Below are positions 31,926 to 46,741 of a stretch of DNA of 64,000 nt, in pieces (within the stretch, counting starts at the first letter, position 1; every line of letters begins with the position of its first letter). The position numbers were made by a program, and so were the translations under genes. Source of the stretch: Halomonas faecis. GTDB lineage: Bacteria; Pseudomonadota; Gammaproteobacteria; Pseudomonadales; Halomonadaceae. Below the pieces are notes generated by a model. That model was not told where the DNA came from and ran no database searches. It saw only the letters and a program-made list of their open reading frames with translations. The DNA lies in NCBI RefSeq assembly GCF_010993975.1, contig NZ_JAACZO010000011.1:186001-250000 (forward strand), read 5' to 3'.

Positions 31926-34673
31926 TTGGGCACCCGATTTCTGCGGCACTTCTTCGAACCTCGTACCGTGGCGGTCGTCGGCGCCTCGGAGAAGGCACAC
32001 TCCATCGGCGGCCTGGTGATCCGTAATCTCGACGATGCCGGCTTTCGTGGTTCGGTGTGGGCGGTCAACCCCAAAGGCTATTCCACGGTGTTCGGCCATC
32101 CTTGTGTGTCACACATTCGCGACCTGCCGGAAACGCCTGACCTGGCGGTGGTGGCGTCGCCACCGCATACGCTGCCCAAGGTGATCGGTCAACTGGGGCG
32201 GGTGGGCGTCAAGGCCGCCCTGGTGCTCTCGGCGGGCTCCTATCTCGACGATGCCCGAGCCGGCCACGAATCGATTCGCGACCGCATGCTCGCCGCCGCG
32301 CGCGAGTCCGGCATTCGCGTACTGGGGCCGGAGTGCATGGGGCTGATCGTGCCCGGACGCAAGCTCAACGCTTCCTACGCCAGCCAGCTCGTCAAGGCAG
32401 GCAAGGTCGCCTACCTGGGGCAGTCCGGCATGCTCGGCAACGCCATGATCGATTGGGCGGCCGGGCGCGGCATCGGCTTTTCGCACCTGATCACCGTCGG
32501 TGACAGCGTCGACGTGATGCTTCCCGACTTGCTCGACTACATCAACCAATATGCGCCGACCCAGGCCATCCTGTTGCATCTCGAACGCATCCAGGATGCT
32601 CTGCACTTCATGACGGCTCTGCGGGATGCCTCGCGCCACCGCCTGGTCCTGACCATCAAGAGCGGCCGCACCCCCGAGTCGGATCTCTCCAACCTGCCGC
32701 CCACGCCGGGCATCGCCAACCGCGACGTGGTGTTCGATGCCGCCTTCTCGCGAGCCGGCGTGGTGCGCGTCAACGACTCCGACGAGCTGTTCGACGCCCT
32801 GATGACGCTGTCGCAGATGAAGCCGCTCAAGGGCGACCGACTGGCCATCGTCTCCAACGGTCTGGGGCCGGCGATGCTGGCCATCGACAAGCTGATCAGC
32901 GCCGGGGGGCGCCTCGCGGCGTTCAGCGAAAAGACCCATGACGCGCTCTGCGAGGGCGACTTCGACATGAGCAAGCCTGGCGAGAACCCCGTGGACCTGG
33001 GCGGTAACGCCACCCCGGAAACGTTCGTCGAGGCGTTGGAAATCGTCGCCGCCGACCCGGGCGTGGATGCCGTGCTGGTCGTGCATGCGCCAACCCGGCT
33101 GGCCCCTTCCAAGGCGACGGCGGAGGCGCTCATCGACAACCGCAAGCGCTTCCGTCGTAATCTGCTGACCAGTTGGATGGGACTGGAAAGCGCGCTGGAT
33201 GCGCGTCACGCCTGCAGTGTGGCCGGCATTCCCACCTACGTCTCGCCGGAGAAGGCCGTCAAGGCGTTCATGCACATGGTGGACTACCAACGCGTCCAGG
33301 CGCTGTTGCAAGAGACACCGCCGAGCCTGCCGTTCGCCACCACTTCCGACATCCGCGGCGAATGCCGCGAGTTGATACGGCTGGCCAAGGCCGAGGGGCG
33401 CGACAGCCTTTCCCACTCGGAGACGGCACAGGTGCTGGAAGCCTATGGCATTCCCGTGGCGCCAGGGCAGTACGTCCAGACGCCGGAGGAAGGGGCAGCG
33501 TCGGCGGCTCGAGTCGAAGGCCCCATGGCGCTCAAGGTGGTTCACGAGGGCAACTGCGTGCCGTTTCGCTACCGCCGTCATCCGCACAAGCTTTCCGCCG
33601 GGCTGCTGCAGGATCTGACCAGCCCGGAGCAGGTTGCCGCGGGCATCGCTCAGTTGGGCGACAAGGTACGCGAGAAATTCCCCGATACCGACGTCCGGGA
33701 GTTCTGCCTGCAGCCCATGCAGCGTGGCAAGCATTCATTGCAGGTCTGTGCGGGCATCACCCGCGACCCGGTGTTCGGTCCGGTCATCGTCTTCGGTATC
33801 GGCGGCTACAAGGTCAACGTGCTGGCCGACCGTCAAGTGGCACTGCCGCCGCTGAACATGACGCTGGCCGCCGATGTGGTGGGACGAACCCATGCGGCCC
33901 GCCTGATACGCGAACACTCCAGCGACCCCGAACGCGACCTGGACCGGCTGTGCGAACTGCTCGTCAAGCTTTCGCAGATGGCCTCGGACCTGCTCGAACT
34001 GCGCGGCCTCGAGCTCAACCCGCTGCTGCTGAACCGCGATGGCGTGATCGCGGTGGACTTCGCCATGGATCTGGGGACACCAGCGCGCTTCGCGATCATG
34101 CCCTATCCCGAAGAGCTCAGGGAGTGGGTGACGCTGAAAAACGGCATGGAAGTCGAGGTTCGCCCCATCCGCGCCGAGGATGCGCCGCTGATCACCAGCT
34201 TCCACACCCAGCTATCGGAAGAGAGCATCCGTTTCCGTTACTTCCACAACAAGTCGGACTTGACCCAGCGCGACCTGTCGATCCTTTCGCACATCAACTA
34301 CGACCGACAGATGGCCTTCATCGCCGAGCACCAGAAACCGGACGGCGGCAAGGAGATGCTGGGCGTGGTGCGGGTATGGAACGATCCGGACAACATCCGC
34401 ACCGAGTTCTCGATCATCGTGCGCGACGACATGAAGGGACAGGGACTCGGCAGCCTGCTGATGAACAAGATGATCGCCTACTGCAAGAGCGTCGGCACCC
34501 TGGAGATGATCGGCAAGATCATGGTCGACAACCATCCTATGCGGGCCCTCATGAAACACCTGGGGTTCCGCTGCCGCTACAACATGGAGGAGCAGGTGGT
34601 CGATGCCGTGCTGCGCCTCAACGAGCCTCAGAGCGAATGGCAGCGGCATCGACTCGAGAGCCTGCCGGACTGA
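31926..34673 (+). CDS. Pat-like protein acyltransferase (acetyl-CoA synthetase (ADP-forming) domains plus GNAT)
   Basis: A 915-residue protein with the Pat/YfiQ architecture. N-terminal CoA-binding domain (FEPRTVAVVGASEKAHSIGG, then GSVWAVNPKGYSTVFGHPCV), succinyl-CoA-ligase-like domains (GQSGMLGNAMIDWAAGRGIG, ISNGLGPAMLAIDKLI-type segment, MSKPGENPVDLGGNATPETF), an ATP-grasp domain (EAYGIPVAPGQYVQTPEEGA, then VVHEGNC) and a C-terminal GNAT domain of about 170 residues (VRPIRAEDAPLITSFHTQLS, SIIVRDDMKGQGLGSLLMNK). Related enzymes acetylate lysines of acyl-CoA synthetases. It starts at TTG 31926, with GGAGG seven bases upstream. Divergent from the deacetylase. Its substrate is inferred. Confidence 0.9.
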   Translation: MGTRFLRHFFEPRTVAVVGASEKAHSIGGLVIRNLDDAGFRGSVWAVNPKGYSTVFGHPCVSHIRDLPETPDLAVVASPPHTLPKVIGQLGRVGVKAALVLSAGSYLDDARAGHESIRDRMLAAARESGIRVLGPECMGLIVPGRKLNASYASQLVKAGKVAYLGQSGMLGNAMIDWAAGRGIGFSHLITVGDSVDVMLPDLLDYINQYAPTQAILLHLERIQDALHFMTALRDASRHRLVLTIKSGRTPESDLSNLPPTPGIANRDVVFDAAFSRAGVVRVNDSDELFDALMTLSQMKPLKGDRLAIVSNGLGPAMLAIDKLISAGGRLAAFSEKTHDALCEGDFDMSKPGENPVDLGGNATPETFVEALEIVAADPGVDAVLVVHAPTRLAPSKATAEALIDNRKRFRRNLLTSWMGLESALDARHACSVAGIPTYVSPEKAVKAFMHMVDYQRVQALLQETPPSLPFATTSDIRGECRELIRLAKAEGRDSLSHSETAQVLEAYGIPVAPGQYVQTPEEGAASAARVEGPMALKVVHEGNCVPFRYRRHPHKLSAGLLQDLTSPEQVAAGIAQLGDKVREKFPDTDVREFCLQPMQRGKHSLQVCAGITRDPVFGPVIVFGIGGYKVNVLADRQVALPPLNMTLAADVVGRTHAARLIREHSSDPERDLDRLCELLVKLSQMASDLLELRGLELNPLLLNRDGVIAVDFAMDLGTPARFAIMPYPEELREWVTLKNGMEVEVRPIRAEDAPLITSFHTQLSEESIRFRYFHNKSDLTQRDLSILSHINYDRQMAFIAEHQKPDGGKEMLGVVRVWNDPDNIRTEFSIIVRDDMKGQGLGSLLMNKMIAYCKSVGTLEMIGKIMVDNHPMRALMKHLGFRCRYNMEEQVVDAVLRLNEPQSEWQRHRLESLPD

Positions 34674-34757
34674 ACGAGCCCTTGCTTCGCTACGGCACTC
34701 AGGACGCTGTGGGCGGCGAGTCGTCGGCGCGCCCCGAGATGCATCGAAGCGTCCACG

Positions 34758-35399
34758 TCAGGGCGCCAGTCGAAAACGCTGCCAGCGGCCGTCACGCCGT
34801 TCGAAGCGCAGCCGATCGTGCAGACGGCTGGGTTGCCCCTGCCAGAACTCGAACATGTCGGGAATGACGCGATAGCCGCCCCAGTGCACCGGACGGGGGA
34901 CTGCCTGACCTTCATAGGCCTGCTCGAAGCGCTGCCGGCGCTCCTCGATCCATTGGCGGCCGGGAATCACCACGCTCTGGGTGGCGATCCAAGCGCCCAG
35001 TTGACTGGCCCGCGGCCGGCTCTCGAAGTAGGCGTTCGACTCATCGGTCGAAACCTGTTCGACGCGCCCCTCGACGCGCACTTGGCGTGCCAGCGACGGC
35101 CACCAGAAGACCAGGGCGGCATACGGTACGTTGGCCAGTTCGCTGCCCTTGTGGCTGTGATAGTTGGTATAAAAGACAAGGCCCTGCTCGTCATGGCTCT
35201 TGAGCAACAGCACGCGGGCATGCGGCAGCCCTTGGCTGTCAACGGTGGCCAGCGTCATCACGTTGCCATCCTCGCCTTCGCTCTCCAGAGCCAGCGACAT
35301 CCACTCGTCGAACAGCACCGTGGGCTCGTCGGGTACCTGATCTTCTTCCAGCCGTCCGCCTTCGTAGTCGCGGCGGATATCGGCGATGTTGCGTGTCAT
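34758..35399 (-). CDS. pdxH: Pyridoxamine 5'-phosphate oxidase
   Basis: FMN-dependent oxidase that makes pyridoxal 5'-phosphate from PNP or PMP. The 213-residue protein starts NIADIRRDYEGGRLEEDQVP and has VMTLATVDSQGLPHARVLLL, VFYTNYHSHKGSELANVPYA, FWWPSLARQVRVEGRVEQVS, YFESRPRASQLGAWIATQSV and the C-terminal signature WGGYRVIPDMFEFWQGQPSR with LHDRLRF. ATG 35399 follows GAGGAG; the upstream in-frame extension is rejected because it enters the intergenic space before the DUF2069 gene. Length is standard. Confidence 0.95.
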   Translation of the reverse strand: MTRNIADIRRDYEGGRLEEDQVPDEPTVLFDEWMSLALESEGEDGNVMTLATVDSQGLPHARVLLLKSHDEQGLVFYTNYHSHKGSELANVPYAALVFWWPSLARQVRVEGRVEQVSTDESNAYFESRPRASQLGAWIATQSVVIPGRQWIEERRQRFEQAYEGQAVPRPVHWGGYRVIPDMFEFWQGQPSRLHDRLRFERRDGRWQRFRLAP

Positions 35400-35409
35400 G
35401 GCGCTCTCC

Positions 35410-37456
<2,047 letters not shown>

Positions 37457-37588
37457 GTGGTTCGTTCCTTTCCGTCTGCCAAATGAAAACGTTGAGAAAG
37501 ACATACTGCCACGACGAGCTCGGCGCCTTAAGCCCATGCCGGCGCTCTGCTAGGATGGCATTTCCCCTGAGACGACCCCGGAGGCACC

Positions 37589-38182
37589 ATGACGCAGTCG
37601 GCACGCGACGATCAGGACTTTCGGGCAATGATGGGAGACGTACGCCCCCTGAGCTGCAACGGCAACCGCGCCGATCCCGGCCGATCACGACGCTCGCCCA
37701 CGGAAGCTCAACTCGCCCGACGCCAGCACGCCGAGACCGAAGGTGAGGGCGACAGCTTTCTTTCCGACGACTTCGTCGATCTGATAGCGCCTTTCGATCC
37801 GCTCGAATACCGTCGCGACGGTATCCAGCAGGGAGTGGTCGACCGCCTGCGCCACGGCGGCTATACGGCCCAGGCACGGCTGCACCTGCTGCGCCGACCG
37901 CTCGCCGAGTGCCGCCGCATACTGCCCGGTTTCATCCAGGAAGCGTACGCCCACGACCTGCGCTCGGTGCTGATCGTGCACGGCCGCGGCCGCGAGATCG
38001 ACAGCGCCCCCAACGTGCTGCGCTCCTACCTCGCCAAGTGGCTGGCCCAGTTCGAGGAGGTACAGGCCTTCGTCTCGGCCCAGCAGGCCGACGGCGGCCT
38101 CGGCGCCACCTGGGTGATGCTGCGCAAGAGCGAGCGGGCGCGGGCGGCCAACCGCGAGCGCCAGCAGAAGCGGCGCGGCTGA
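37589..38182 (+). CDS. smrA: Smr-domain DNA endonuclease (SmrA)
   Basis: A 197-residue protein with the Smr domain in its C-terminal two-thirds: ARLHLLRRPLAECRRILPGF, AYAHDLRSVLIVHGRGREID and LRSYLAKWLAQFEEVQAFVS, with the HGRG motif and the conserved LHLxRxP start. The N-terminal part (DDQDFRAMMGDVRPLSCNGN) matches the YdaL/SmrA subfamily. SmrA-type proteins nick DNA in vitro; the cellular role is unsettled. It stands alone, followed by an unusual nested inverted-repeat region and then convergent genes. Confidence 0.88.
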   Translation: MTQSARDDQDFRAMMGDVRPLSCNGNRADPGRSRRSPTEAQLARRQHAETEGEGDSFLSDDFVDLIAPFDPLEYRRDGIQQGVVDRLRHGGYTAQARLHLLRRPLAECRRILPGFIQEAYAHDLRSVLIVHGRGREIDSAPNVLRSYLAKWLAQFEEVQAFVSAQQADGGLGATWVMLRKSERARAANRERQQKRRG

Positions 38183-38240
38183 CGTCGCATCAAGACGACG
38201 CCGACGGCCCGGGGACCGGCGATGTTGGCGGTGTCGTCTC

Positions 38241-38350
38241 GGGGCTGACCCGTGGACAGGTCTGCGCGGAGGCGCTGTGAACCCTTCCCTGGGCGCTACA
38301 TTTGCCATCCCTGGCAAATGACCTCCTCTGCGACCTGTCCACGGCGCCCC
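38241..38350. repeat. Nested inverted-repeat element in convergent intergenic region
   Basis: Between smrA and the DUF934 gene. CCGTGGACAGGTC at 38250-38262 is the exact reverse complement of GACCTGTCCACGG at 38332-38344. Outside them GGGGC (38241-38245) faces GCCCC (38346-38350). Inside, GGAGG (38268-38272) faces CCTCC (38322-38326), and a perfect hairpin CATTTGCCA / TCCC / TGGCAAATG sits at 38299-38320. The whole could fold into a 110-nt branched structure. It may be a bidirectional terminator, a structured RNA or a small mobile element. Confidence 0.7.
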
Positions 38351-38386
38351 TTGTCATGTCTCCGCTCGATGAGGTTGGCTATGCGC

Positions 38387-38920
38387 TCAGGCCAGGGCCG
38401 GTTCAGCCTCGTGAATCGCCTCGCGCAGGCGATGGCGGAACAGCGGCTCGGGCTCGTCCACGGCCGGCTGATAGGCGCGGCTGAAGGCGTTGAGCGCGTG
38501 CAGAGCGTCTTCCAGCCACTGGTCCTCGCGCAGCGAGAGGGCATCGAAACCACAGCGGGTCAGGTAGAAGCACTGGTCGACCAGCACGTCGCCGATGGCA
38601 CGGATCTCGCCCGTGTAGCCGTAACGCTCGCGCAGCAATCGTGCCAGGGAGTAACCGCGACCGTCGGTGAACTTGGGAAAGTCGACGGCGATCAGCGGCG
38701 CCTTCACCAGCTCGGCGGCGAGTTCCGGCGTCAGCTCGGTGTCGCTGGCCAACCAAGGCGCCAGGGCATCGCTGGCCGACGTTTGCTGCCACAGCGACAG
38801 TGGCACAATGGCCGGCGATGCCGGCCGTTCGGCATCGGCGTCACGGACCAGGGTCCAGCGATCAGCGGCCGGTGCACCCTGACGAATGAAGGGGCGTGAG
38901 GCAGTGGCTTGATCAGGCAT
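38387..38920 (-). CDS. DUF934 protein linked to sulfite reductase
   Basis: A 177-residue protein of the DUF934 family. The conserved block is PLIAVDFPKFTDGRGYSLAR, LLRERYGYTGEIRAIGDVLV, DQCFYLTRCGFDALSLREDQ and the C-terminal alpha region AFSRAYQPAVDEPEPLFRHR. It is annotated in other genomes as a possible oxidoreductase of sulfite reduction because it always follows cysI, but no activity is known. Its start overlaps the cysI stop by 8 bp, so it is coupled to it. ATG 38920 gives MPDQATASRPFIRQG; the 265-residue frame is a shadow of cysI. Confidence 0.88.
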   Translation of the reverse strand: MPDQATASRPFIRQGAPAADRWTLVRDADAERPASPAIVPLSLWQQTSASDALAPWLASDTELTPELAAELVKAPLIAVDFPKFTDGRGYSLARLLRERYGYTGEIRAIGDVLVDQCFYLTRCGFDALSLREDQWLEDALHALNAFSRAYQPAVDEPEPLFRHRLREAIHEAEPALA

Positions 38921-40565
38921 AGACCCGCTCCTTGAAGGGTTTGAGACCGATACGGCGATAGGTGTCGAGGAAGGTTTCTCCATCGTGGCGCTCGCCGACG
39001 TAGACCTGGAGCACCTTGTCGATGACCTCCGGCACGCTGTCGCGGTAGAACGAGGGGCCGAGGATCTTGCCCAGCGACGACTCGTTGCCCTGAGCCCCGC
39101 CCAGCGATATCTGATAGAACTCCTCGCCTTTCTTGTCGACGCCGAGGATGCCGATGTGGCCGACGTGGTGGTGCCCGCAGGCATTCATGCAGCCGGAGAT
39201 GTTGAGATCCAGCGGCCCCAGGTCGTAAAGGAAGTCGAGGTCCTCGAAGCGTTCCTGGATCGCCTGGGCGACGGGGATCGACTTGGCGTTGGCCAGGGCG
39301 CAGTAGTCGCCGCCGGGGCAGCAGATCAGATCGGCGAGGGTGCCCACCGTGGGGTTGGCCATGCCGAGCGCTTCCAGCCGGTGCCACAGCTCCTCGAGGC
39401 GATCCAGCGGCACATCGGAAAGCACCAGGTTCTGCTCGTGGGTGACGCGCAGTTCGCCGAAGCTGAACTCGTCGGCCAGATCGGCCACCTGATGCATCTG
39501 CTCCCAGGTCACGTCGCCGGGAGAGTGGCCGCGTCGCTTGAGCGACAGGGTTACCGCCTTGTAGCCGGGCACCTTGTGGCCCTGCACGTTGTTGGTGACG
39601 AAACGAGCGAAGGCGCGATTTTCTTCGCGCAGCCGCTCGAAATCAGCCTGTGCCGATCCCGGTACCTCGCGACGGTCAGGATCGACGAAGTGCGTTTGCA
39701 TCGTCTCGACCGCCTCGCGGGTCAGCGTCTGGGGGCCGTCCTTGAGGTGGGCCCATTCCGCCTCGACCCGGCGGCGGAACTCGTCGACGCCCAGCGCCTT
39801 GACCAGGATCTTGATGCGTGCCTTGAACTTGTTGTCGCGGCGGCCGAACTGGTTGTAGACCCGCACCAGCGCCTCGAGGTAGGTGAGCAAGTGCTGCCAG
39901 GGCAGATCCTCGCACACCACCTCGCCGATCATCGGCGTACGCCCCAAGCCACCGCCAGCGAGCACCTTGATGCGCACCTCGCCATGCTCGTCGCGCCACA
40001 GACGCAAGCCTACGTCGTGGACCTGGATGGCCGCTCGGTCCTCAACGGCACCGGTGACGGCGATCTTGAACTTGCGCGGCAGATAGGCGAACTCGGGATG
40101 GAAGGTCGACCACTGGCGGATCAACTCGCACCAGGGGCGCGGATCGACCTCCTCGTCCTCGGCCACGCCCGCGAACTGATCGGCGGTGGTGTTGCGGATA
40201 TCGTTGCCGCTGGTCTGGATCGAGTGCATCTGCACGCTGGCCAGCTCCGCCAGCATGTCCGGCACCGTCTCCAGTTTCGGCCAGTTGAGCTGCAGGTTGG
40301 TGCGGGTGGTGAAATGGCCGTAGCCGCGATCGTAGTCGCGCGCCAGGTCGCCCAGCTTGCGCAGCTGATAGGAGGCCAGCATGCCGTAGGGAATGGCGAT
40401 GCGCAGCATCGGGGCGTAGCGCTGGACATAGAGGCCGTTCTGCACGCGCAGCGGCAGGAACTCCTCCTCGCTGAGCCGCCCGGCCAGATAGCGGTTCATC
40501 TGGTCGCGAAACTGGGCGACGCGTTCATTGACCAGGGTTTGATCATGGGTGTCGTAGCGATACAT
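38913..40565 (-). CDS. cysI: Nitrite/sulfite reductase hemoprotein (CysI-type assimilatory sulfite reductase)
   Basis: Six-electron reduction of sulfite to sulfide with siroheme and a coupled [4Fe-4S] cluster. The 550-residue protein has two nitrite/sulfite reductase ferredoxin-like half-domains (GLYVQRYAPMLRIAIPYGML, RGYGHFTTRTNLQLNWPKLE; second copy GFELRVTHEQNLVLSDVPLD-like) and the siroheme/cluster cysteines in ADLICCPGGDYCALANAKSI and LNISGCMNACGHHHVGHIGI. It is single-subunit with no flavoprotein partner beside it, so it may take electrons from ferredoxin. ATG 40565 begins MYRYDTHDQTLVNERVAQFR; the extension to 40613 is unlikely. DUF934 follows with an 8-bp overlap. Confidence 0.92.
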   Translation of the reverse strand: MYRYDTHDQTLVNERVAQFRDQMNRYLAGRLSEEEFLPLRVQNGLYVQRYAPMLRIAIPYGMLASYQLRKLGDLARDYDRGYGHFTTRTNLQLNWPKLETVPDMLAELASVQMHSIQTSGNDIRNTTADQFAGVAEDEEVDPRPWCELIRQWSTFHPEFAYLPRKFKIAVTGAVEDRAAIQVHDVGLRLWRDEHGEVRIKVLAGGGLGRTPMIGEVVCEDLPWQHLLTYLEALVRVYNQFGRRDNKFKARIKILVKALGVDEFRRRVEAEWAHLKDGPQTLTREAVETMQTHFVDPDRREVPGSAQADFERLREENRAFARFVTNNVQGHKVPGYKAVTLSLKRRGHSPGDVTWEQMHQVADLADEFSFGELRVTHEQNLVLSDVPLDRLEELWHRLEALGMANPTVGTLADLICCPGGDYCALANAKSIPVAQAIQERFEDLDFLYDLGPLDLNISGCMNACGHHHVGHIGILGVDKKGEEFYQISLGGAQGNESSLGKILGPSFYRDSVPEVIDKVLQVYVGERHDGETFLDTYRRIGLKPFKERVYA

Positions 40566-40624
40566 TCGGCCGGTCCTGCTGCAGAGAGAGTGGCGAATCG
40601 TCAGGGGCACCATAACGCCCCGGC

Positions 40625-40674
40625 TTTATTCTATGAAAGAATAAATATTTATACTTTTTATTCAAAAAAGAATA
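40625..40674. promoter_or_regulatory. AT-rich double dyad upstream of cysI
   Basis: In otherwise GC-rich DNA, a 50-bp AT-rich patch holds two similar dyads. Site 1: TTTATTCT, spacer ATGAA, AGAATAAA (40625-40645). Site 2: TATTC, six A residues, GAATA (40659-40674). Their centres are about 31.5 bp apart, about three helical turns. They lie 60-110 bp upstream of the cysI start, where a CysB-type or other activator and the promoter would be expected. The factor is not identified. Confidence 0.55.
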
Positions 40675-40704
40675 TATGGCGGAATCATCCTGCCAGCCTC
40701 GGTG

Positions 40705-42065
40705 CTAGACCTCAAGACGTTGCCAGTGGCGGCGCTGCCAAATCAGGGCGAACCACAGCGAGTTGAGGCAGCGATAGCCGAGCTGCACCCACCAGATGCC
40801 GAGCAGTCCCTGATCCAGGGCCACTCCGACCCACCAGGCGAGCGGCAGGAACACCAGCCACTGCAGGGTGAGGGTGGTGGTCATCACGGTGCGGTTGGCA
40901 CCGGCGCCCAGCAGCGCCTGGCCGAGCACCAGGGCAGCGGCATCGAGCACGATCATGACGGCAGTGAGCTGCAGCGGCAGGCGCCCCAGGGCCACCAGGG
41001 CGGGGTCGTGCAGGAACAACGCCAGCACGGCATCCGGGAACAACGCCATGGGCAGGGCCAGCGCCGCCAGGCACAACCAGGCCAGGCGTACCACGTCCCA
41101 GCCCCAGCGGTGGGCATCGCCGTGGGCCTGGCGTCCCAGCGCCTGGCCGACCAGGCTCATGGCGGCCATGCCCAGGCCGACACCGGGCAGGATCAACAGC
41201 AGCGAGAGGTTCACCAGCACGTGGCCCACGGCCACGCTGGCCGTGTCGACCTGGCCGAGGATCCAGAACAGCACGGCATAGCCGGCAGCGAACCACAGCT
41301 GCTGGAAGGAGTGCGGCGTGGCCAGGCGTAAAGTGGTGACGACGGTGAAGCGCTGCGGCAGGGTGTCGAGAAAGCCGCACCGCCGCGCGTGGCGGGCACT
41401 CACCCAGGCCCAGATGGCCACCCCGGCATAGAGCGACAGGGTAGTCCCGGCACCGGCACCGGCAGCGCCCATGGCCGGCAGGCCCAGATAACCGAAGATC
41501 AGCACCAGACTCGCCGCCACGTTGACGACATGCATCATCAGCAGAATGCGCAGATAGATGGCGGTATCCTGGATACCGTTCCAGTAGCCGCGAAAGCAGA
41601 AGATCATCGCCACTGCAGTGAGCGACACCACCCGCCAACGGAAGTAATCGACCGCCTCGGCCTGCACCGCGGCATCCGGGTTGATCCATGCCAGCAAGCC
41701 AGGAGCCTGCCACAAGCAGAGCAGGGCGAGGGGAATGGACGACAGTAGCGCAATCAGCAAACCGGCATTGAGCGGCACTGCCAGGCGCGACCAGTCCTCC
41801 TCGCCGTGACGTCGGGCCGTCTGGGCCTGCACGCCCGAGGAAAGACCGAACACCAGGGCGGTCACCAGGAACATGGCGTAGCCGCCGATGCCCACGCCGG
41901 CCAGCGGTACCTCGCCCAGCGAGCCGACCAGCGCTGCGTCGATCAGATTGATCAGACTCTGCGACAGCATTCCGGCAACGATCGGTAATGCCAGGCGCAG
42001 GATGCGCTGGCGTCGCTGCGGATCGAGTCGCAGACGATCCAAGCGTTGGTTCCGGCTCAGCGACA

Positions 42066-42069
<4 letters not shown>
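40705..42069 (-). CDS. MATE-family multidrug/cation exporter
   Basis: A 454-residue inner-membrane exporter with about 12 helices in two halves. First half: [40 protein letters not shown] and [20 protein letters not shown]; second: [40 protein letters not shown] and [20 protein letters not shown]. This is typical of the DinF/NorM-type MATE family. ATG 42069 overlaps the metH stop (ATGA), so it is probably co-transcribed and coupled to metH. No strong ribosome binding site is visible. Which compounds it exports is unknown. Confidence 0.9.
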
Positions 42070-45773
<3,704 letters not shown>

Positions 45774-46022
45774 GGGTCGGTTCGATCTCCAGCGCAGTAT
45801 CACGTCGAGGTTGGGCAGGCCGCCCGACACCGGGAGGCGTCTTTCTGGACATGGGCGGCACAAATAGGGCCGTATGGTAGCAAATGCACCGTAGCGAGGG
45901 CAGGGCAACGGGCAAAGACCGACGAAAACGGTCGGGATTGTCTCTGCCTCGGCTTTTGCTTACCATGAAGGAAGACCAATGACGGCTGCCTTTCCCACTG
46001 CAGCCAGGCTAGCGAGAATACC

Positions 46023-46613
46023 ATGAGCGAGATCATCGAGATTACCGACAGCGCCCAGGATTACCTCGCCGAACTGCTCGCCAAGCAGAACGTCGAGGGC
46101 ATTGCCGTGCGCATCTTCATCACCCAGCCGGGCACGCCCTATGCCGAGACCTGCCTGGCCTACTGTCGGCCCGGCGAAGAAGAGCCGACCGACGAGCGGC
46201 TGGATCTCGACAAGCTGGCCGTTTACGTCGATAAGCACAGCATTCCTTTCCTCGAGGAAGCCGTGGTCGACTTCAACGCCGACCGCATGGGCGGGCAGCT
46301 CACCATCAAGGCGCCCAATGCCAAGATGCCCAAGGTCAACGCCGACAGCCCACTGGAGGATCGCGTCAACTACATTCTCTACAGCGAGATAAACCCGGGC
46401 CTGGCCGCCCACGGCGGTGAGATCAAGTTGATCGAACTGACCGAGAACCAGGTCGCGGTGCTCGCCTTCGGTGGCGGTTGCCAGGGTTGTGCCGCCGTCG
46501 ACCTGACTCTCAAGGAGGGCGTCGAGCGTACCCTGATGGAGCGCATCCCCGAGCTCGCCGGCATCCGCGATGTGACCGATCATACGGACACGACCAACGC
46601 CTACTACCGTTAG
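46023..46613 (+). CDS. nfuA: Fe-S biogenesis protein NfuA
   Basis: Carrier of [4Fe-4S] clusters to target apoproteins, important under oxidative stress. The 196-residue protein has a degenerate A-type N-terminal domain ([40 protein letters not shown]) that lacks the three cluster Cys of IscA, and a C-terminal Nfu domain with the cluster-binding pair in [20 protein letters not shown] (Cys153, Cys156). The length and order match E. coli NfuA. The gene is divergent from metH, with 249 bp between starts. A terminator follows. Confidence 0.95.
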   Translation: MSEIIEITDSAQDYLAELLAKQNVEGIAVRIFITQPGTPYAETCLAYCRPGEEEPTDERLDLDKLAVYVDKHSIPFLEEAVVDFNADRMGGQLTIKAPNAKMPKVNADSPLEDRVNYILYSEINPGLAAHGGEIKLIELTENQVAVLAFGGGCQGCAAVDLTLKEGVERTLMERIPELAGIRDVTDHTDTTNAYYR

Positions 46614-46708
46614 GAACCGCTGATTTCCTGCTGCGCTCCGGGGCGGCCAGCCTCTCATCGCTCGCGACGTCAATCAGCGCTTCCCGGCACCATCTGACGT
46701 TTTCTCGG

Positions 46709-46741
46709 AAGGCTCCGCATCGGCGGGGCCTTAGGTGTTTT
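46709..46741 (+). terminator. Terminator after nfuA
   Basis: AAGGCTCCGC (46709-46718), loop ATCG, GCGGGGCCTT (46723-46732) with one T-G pair, followed within 9 bases by TTTT. It ends nfuA transcription and overlaps the end of the convergent coiled-coil gene (stop at 46731). Confidence 0.75.

Noticed and set aside
33173..34867. 564-codon alternate frame inside the Pat-like acyltransferase gene
   Set aside because: Arg- and Pro-rich out-of-frame reading; the Pat-like frame has intact domains and a good TTG start with a ribosome binding site.
38985..40766. 593-codon plus-strand open frame opposite cysI
   Set aside because: Antisense to a clear sulfite reductase; the translation is low in conserved motifs.
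45774..46022. SAH or cobalamin riboswitch upstream of metH
   Set aside because: Known riboswitches precede metH in some bacteria, so the leader was inspected. I could not find the conserved SAH pseudoknot or cobalamin B12-box pattern.
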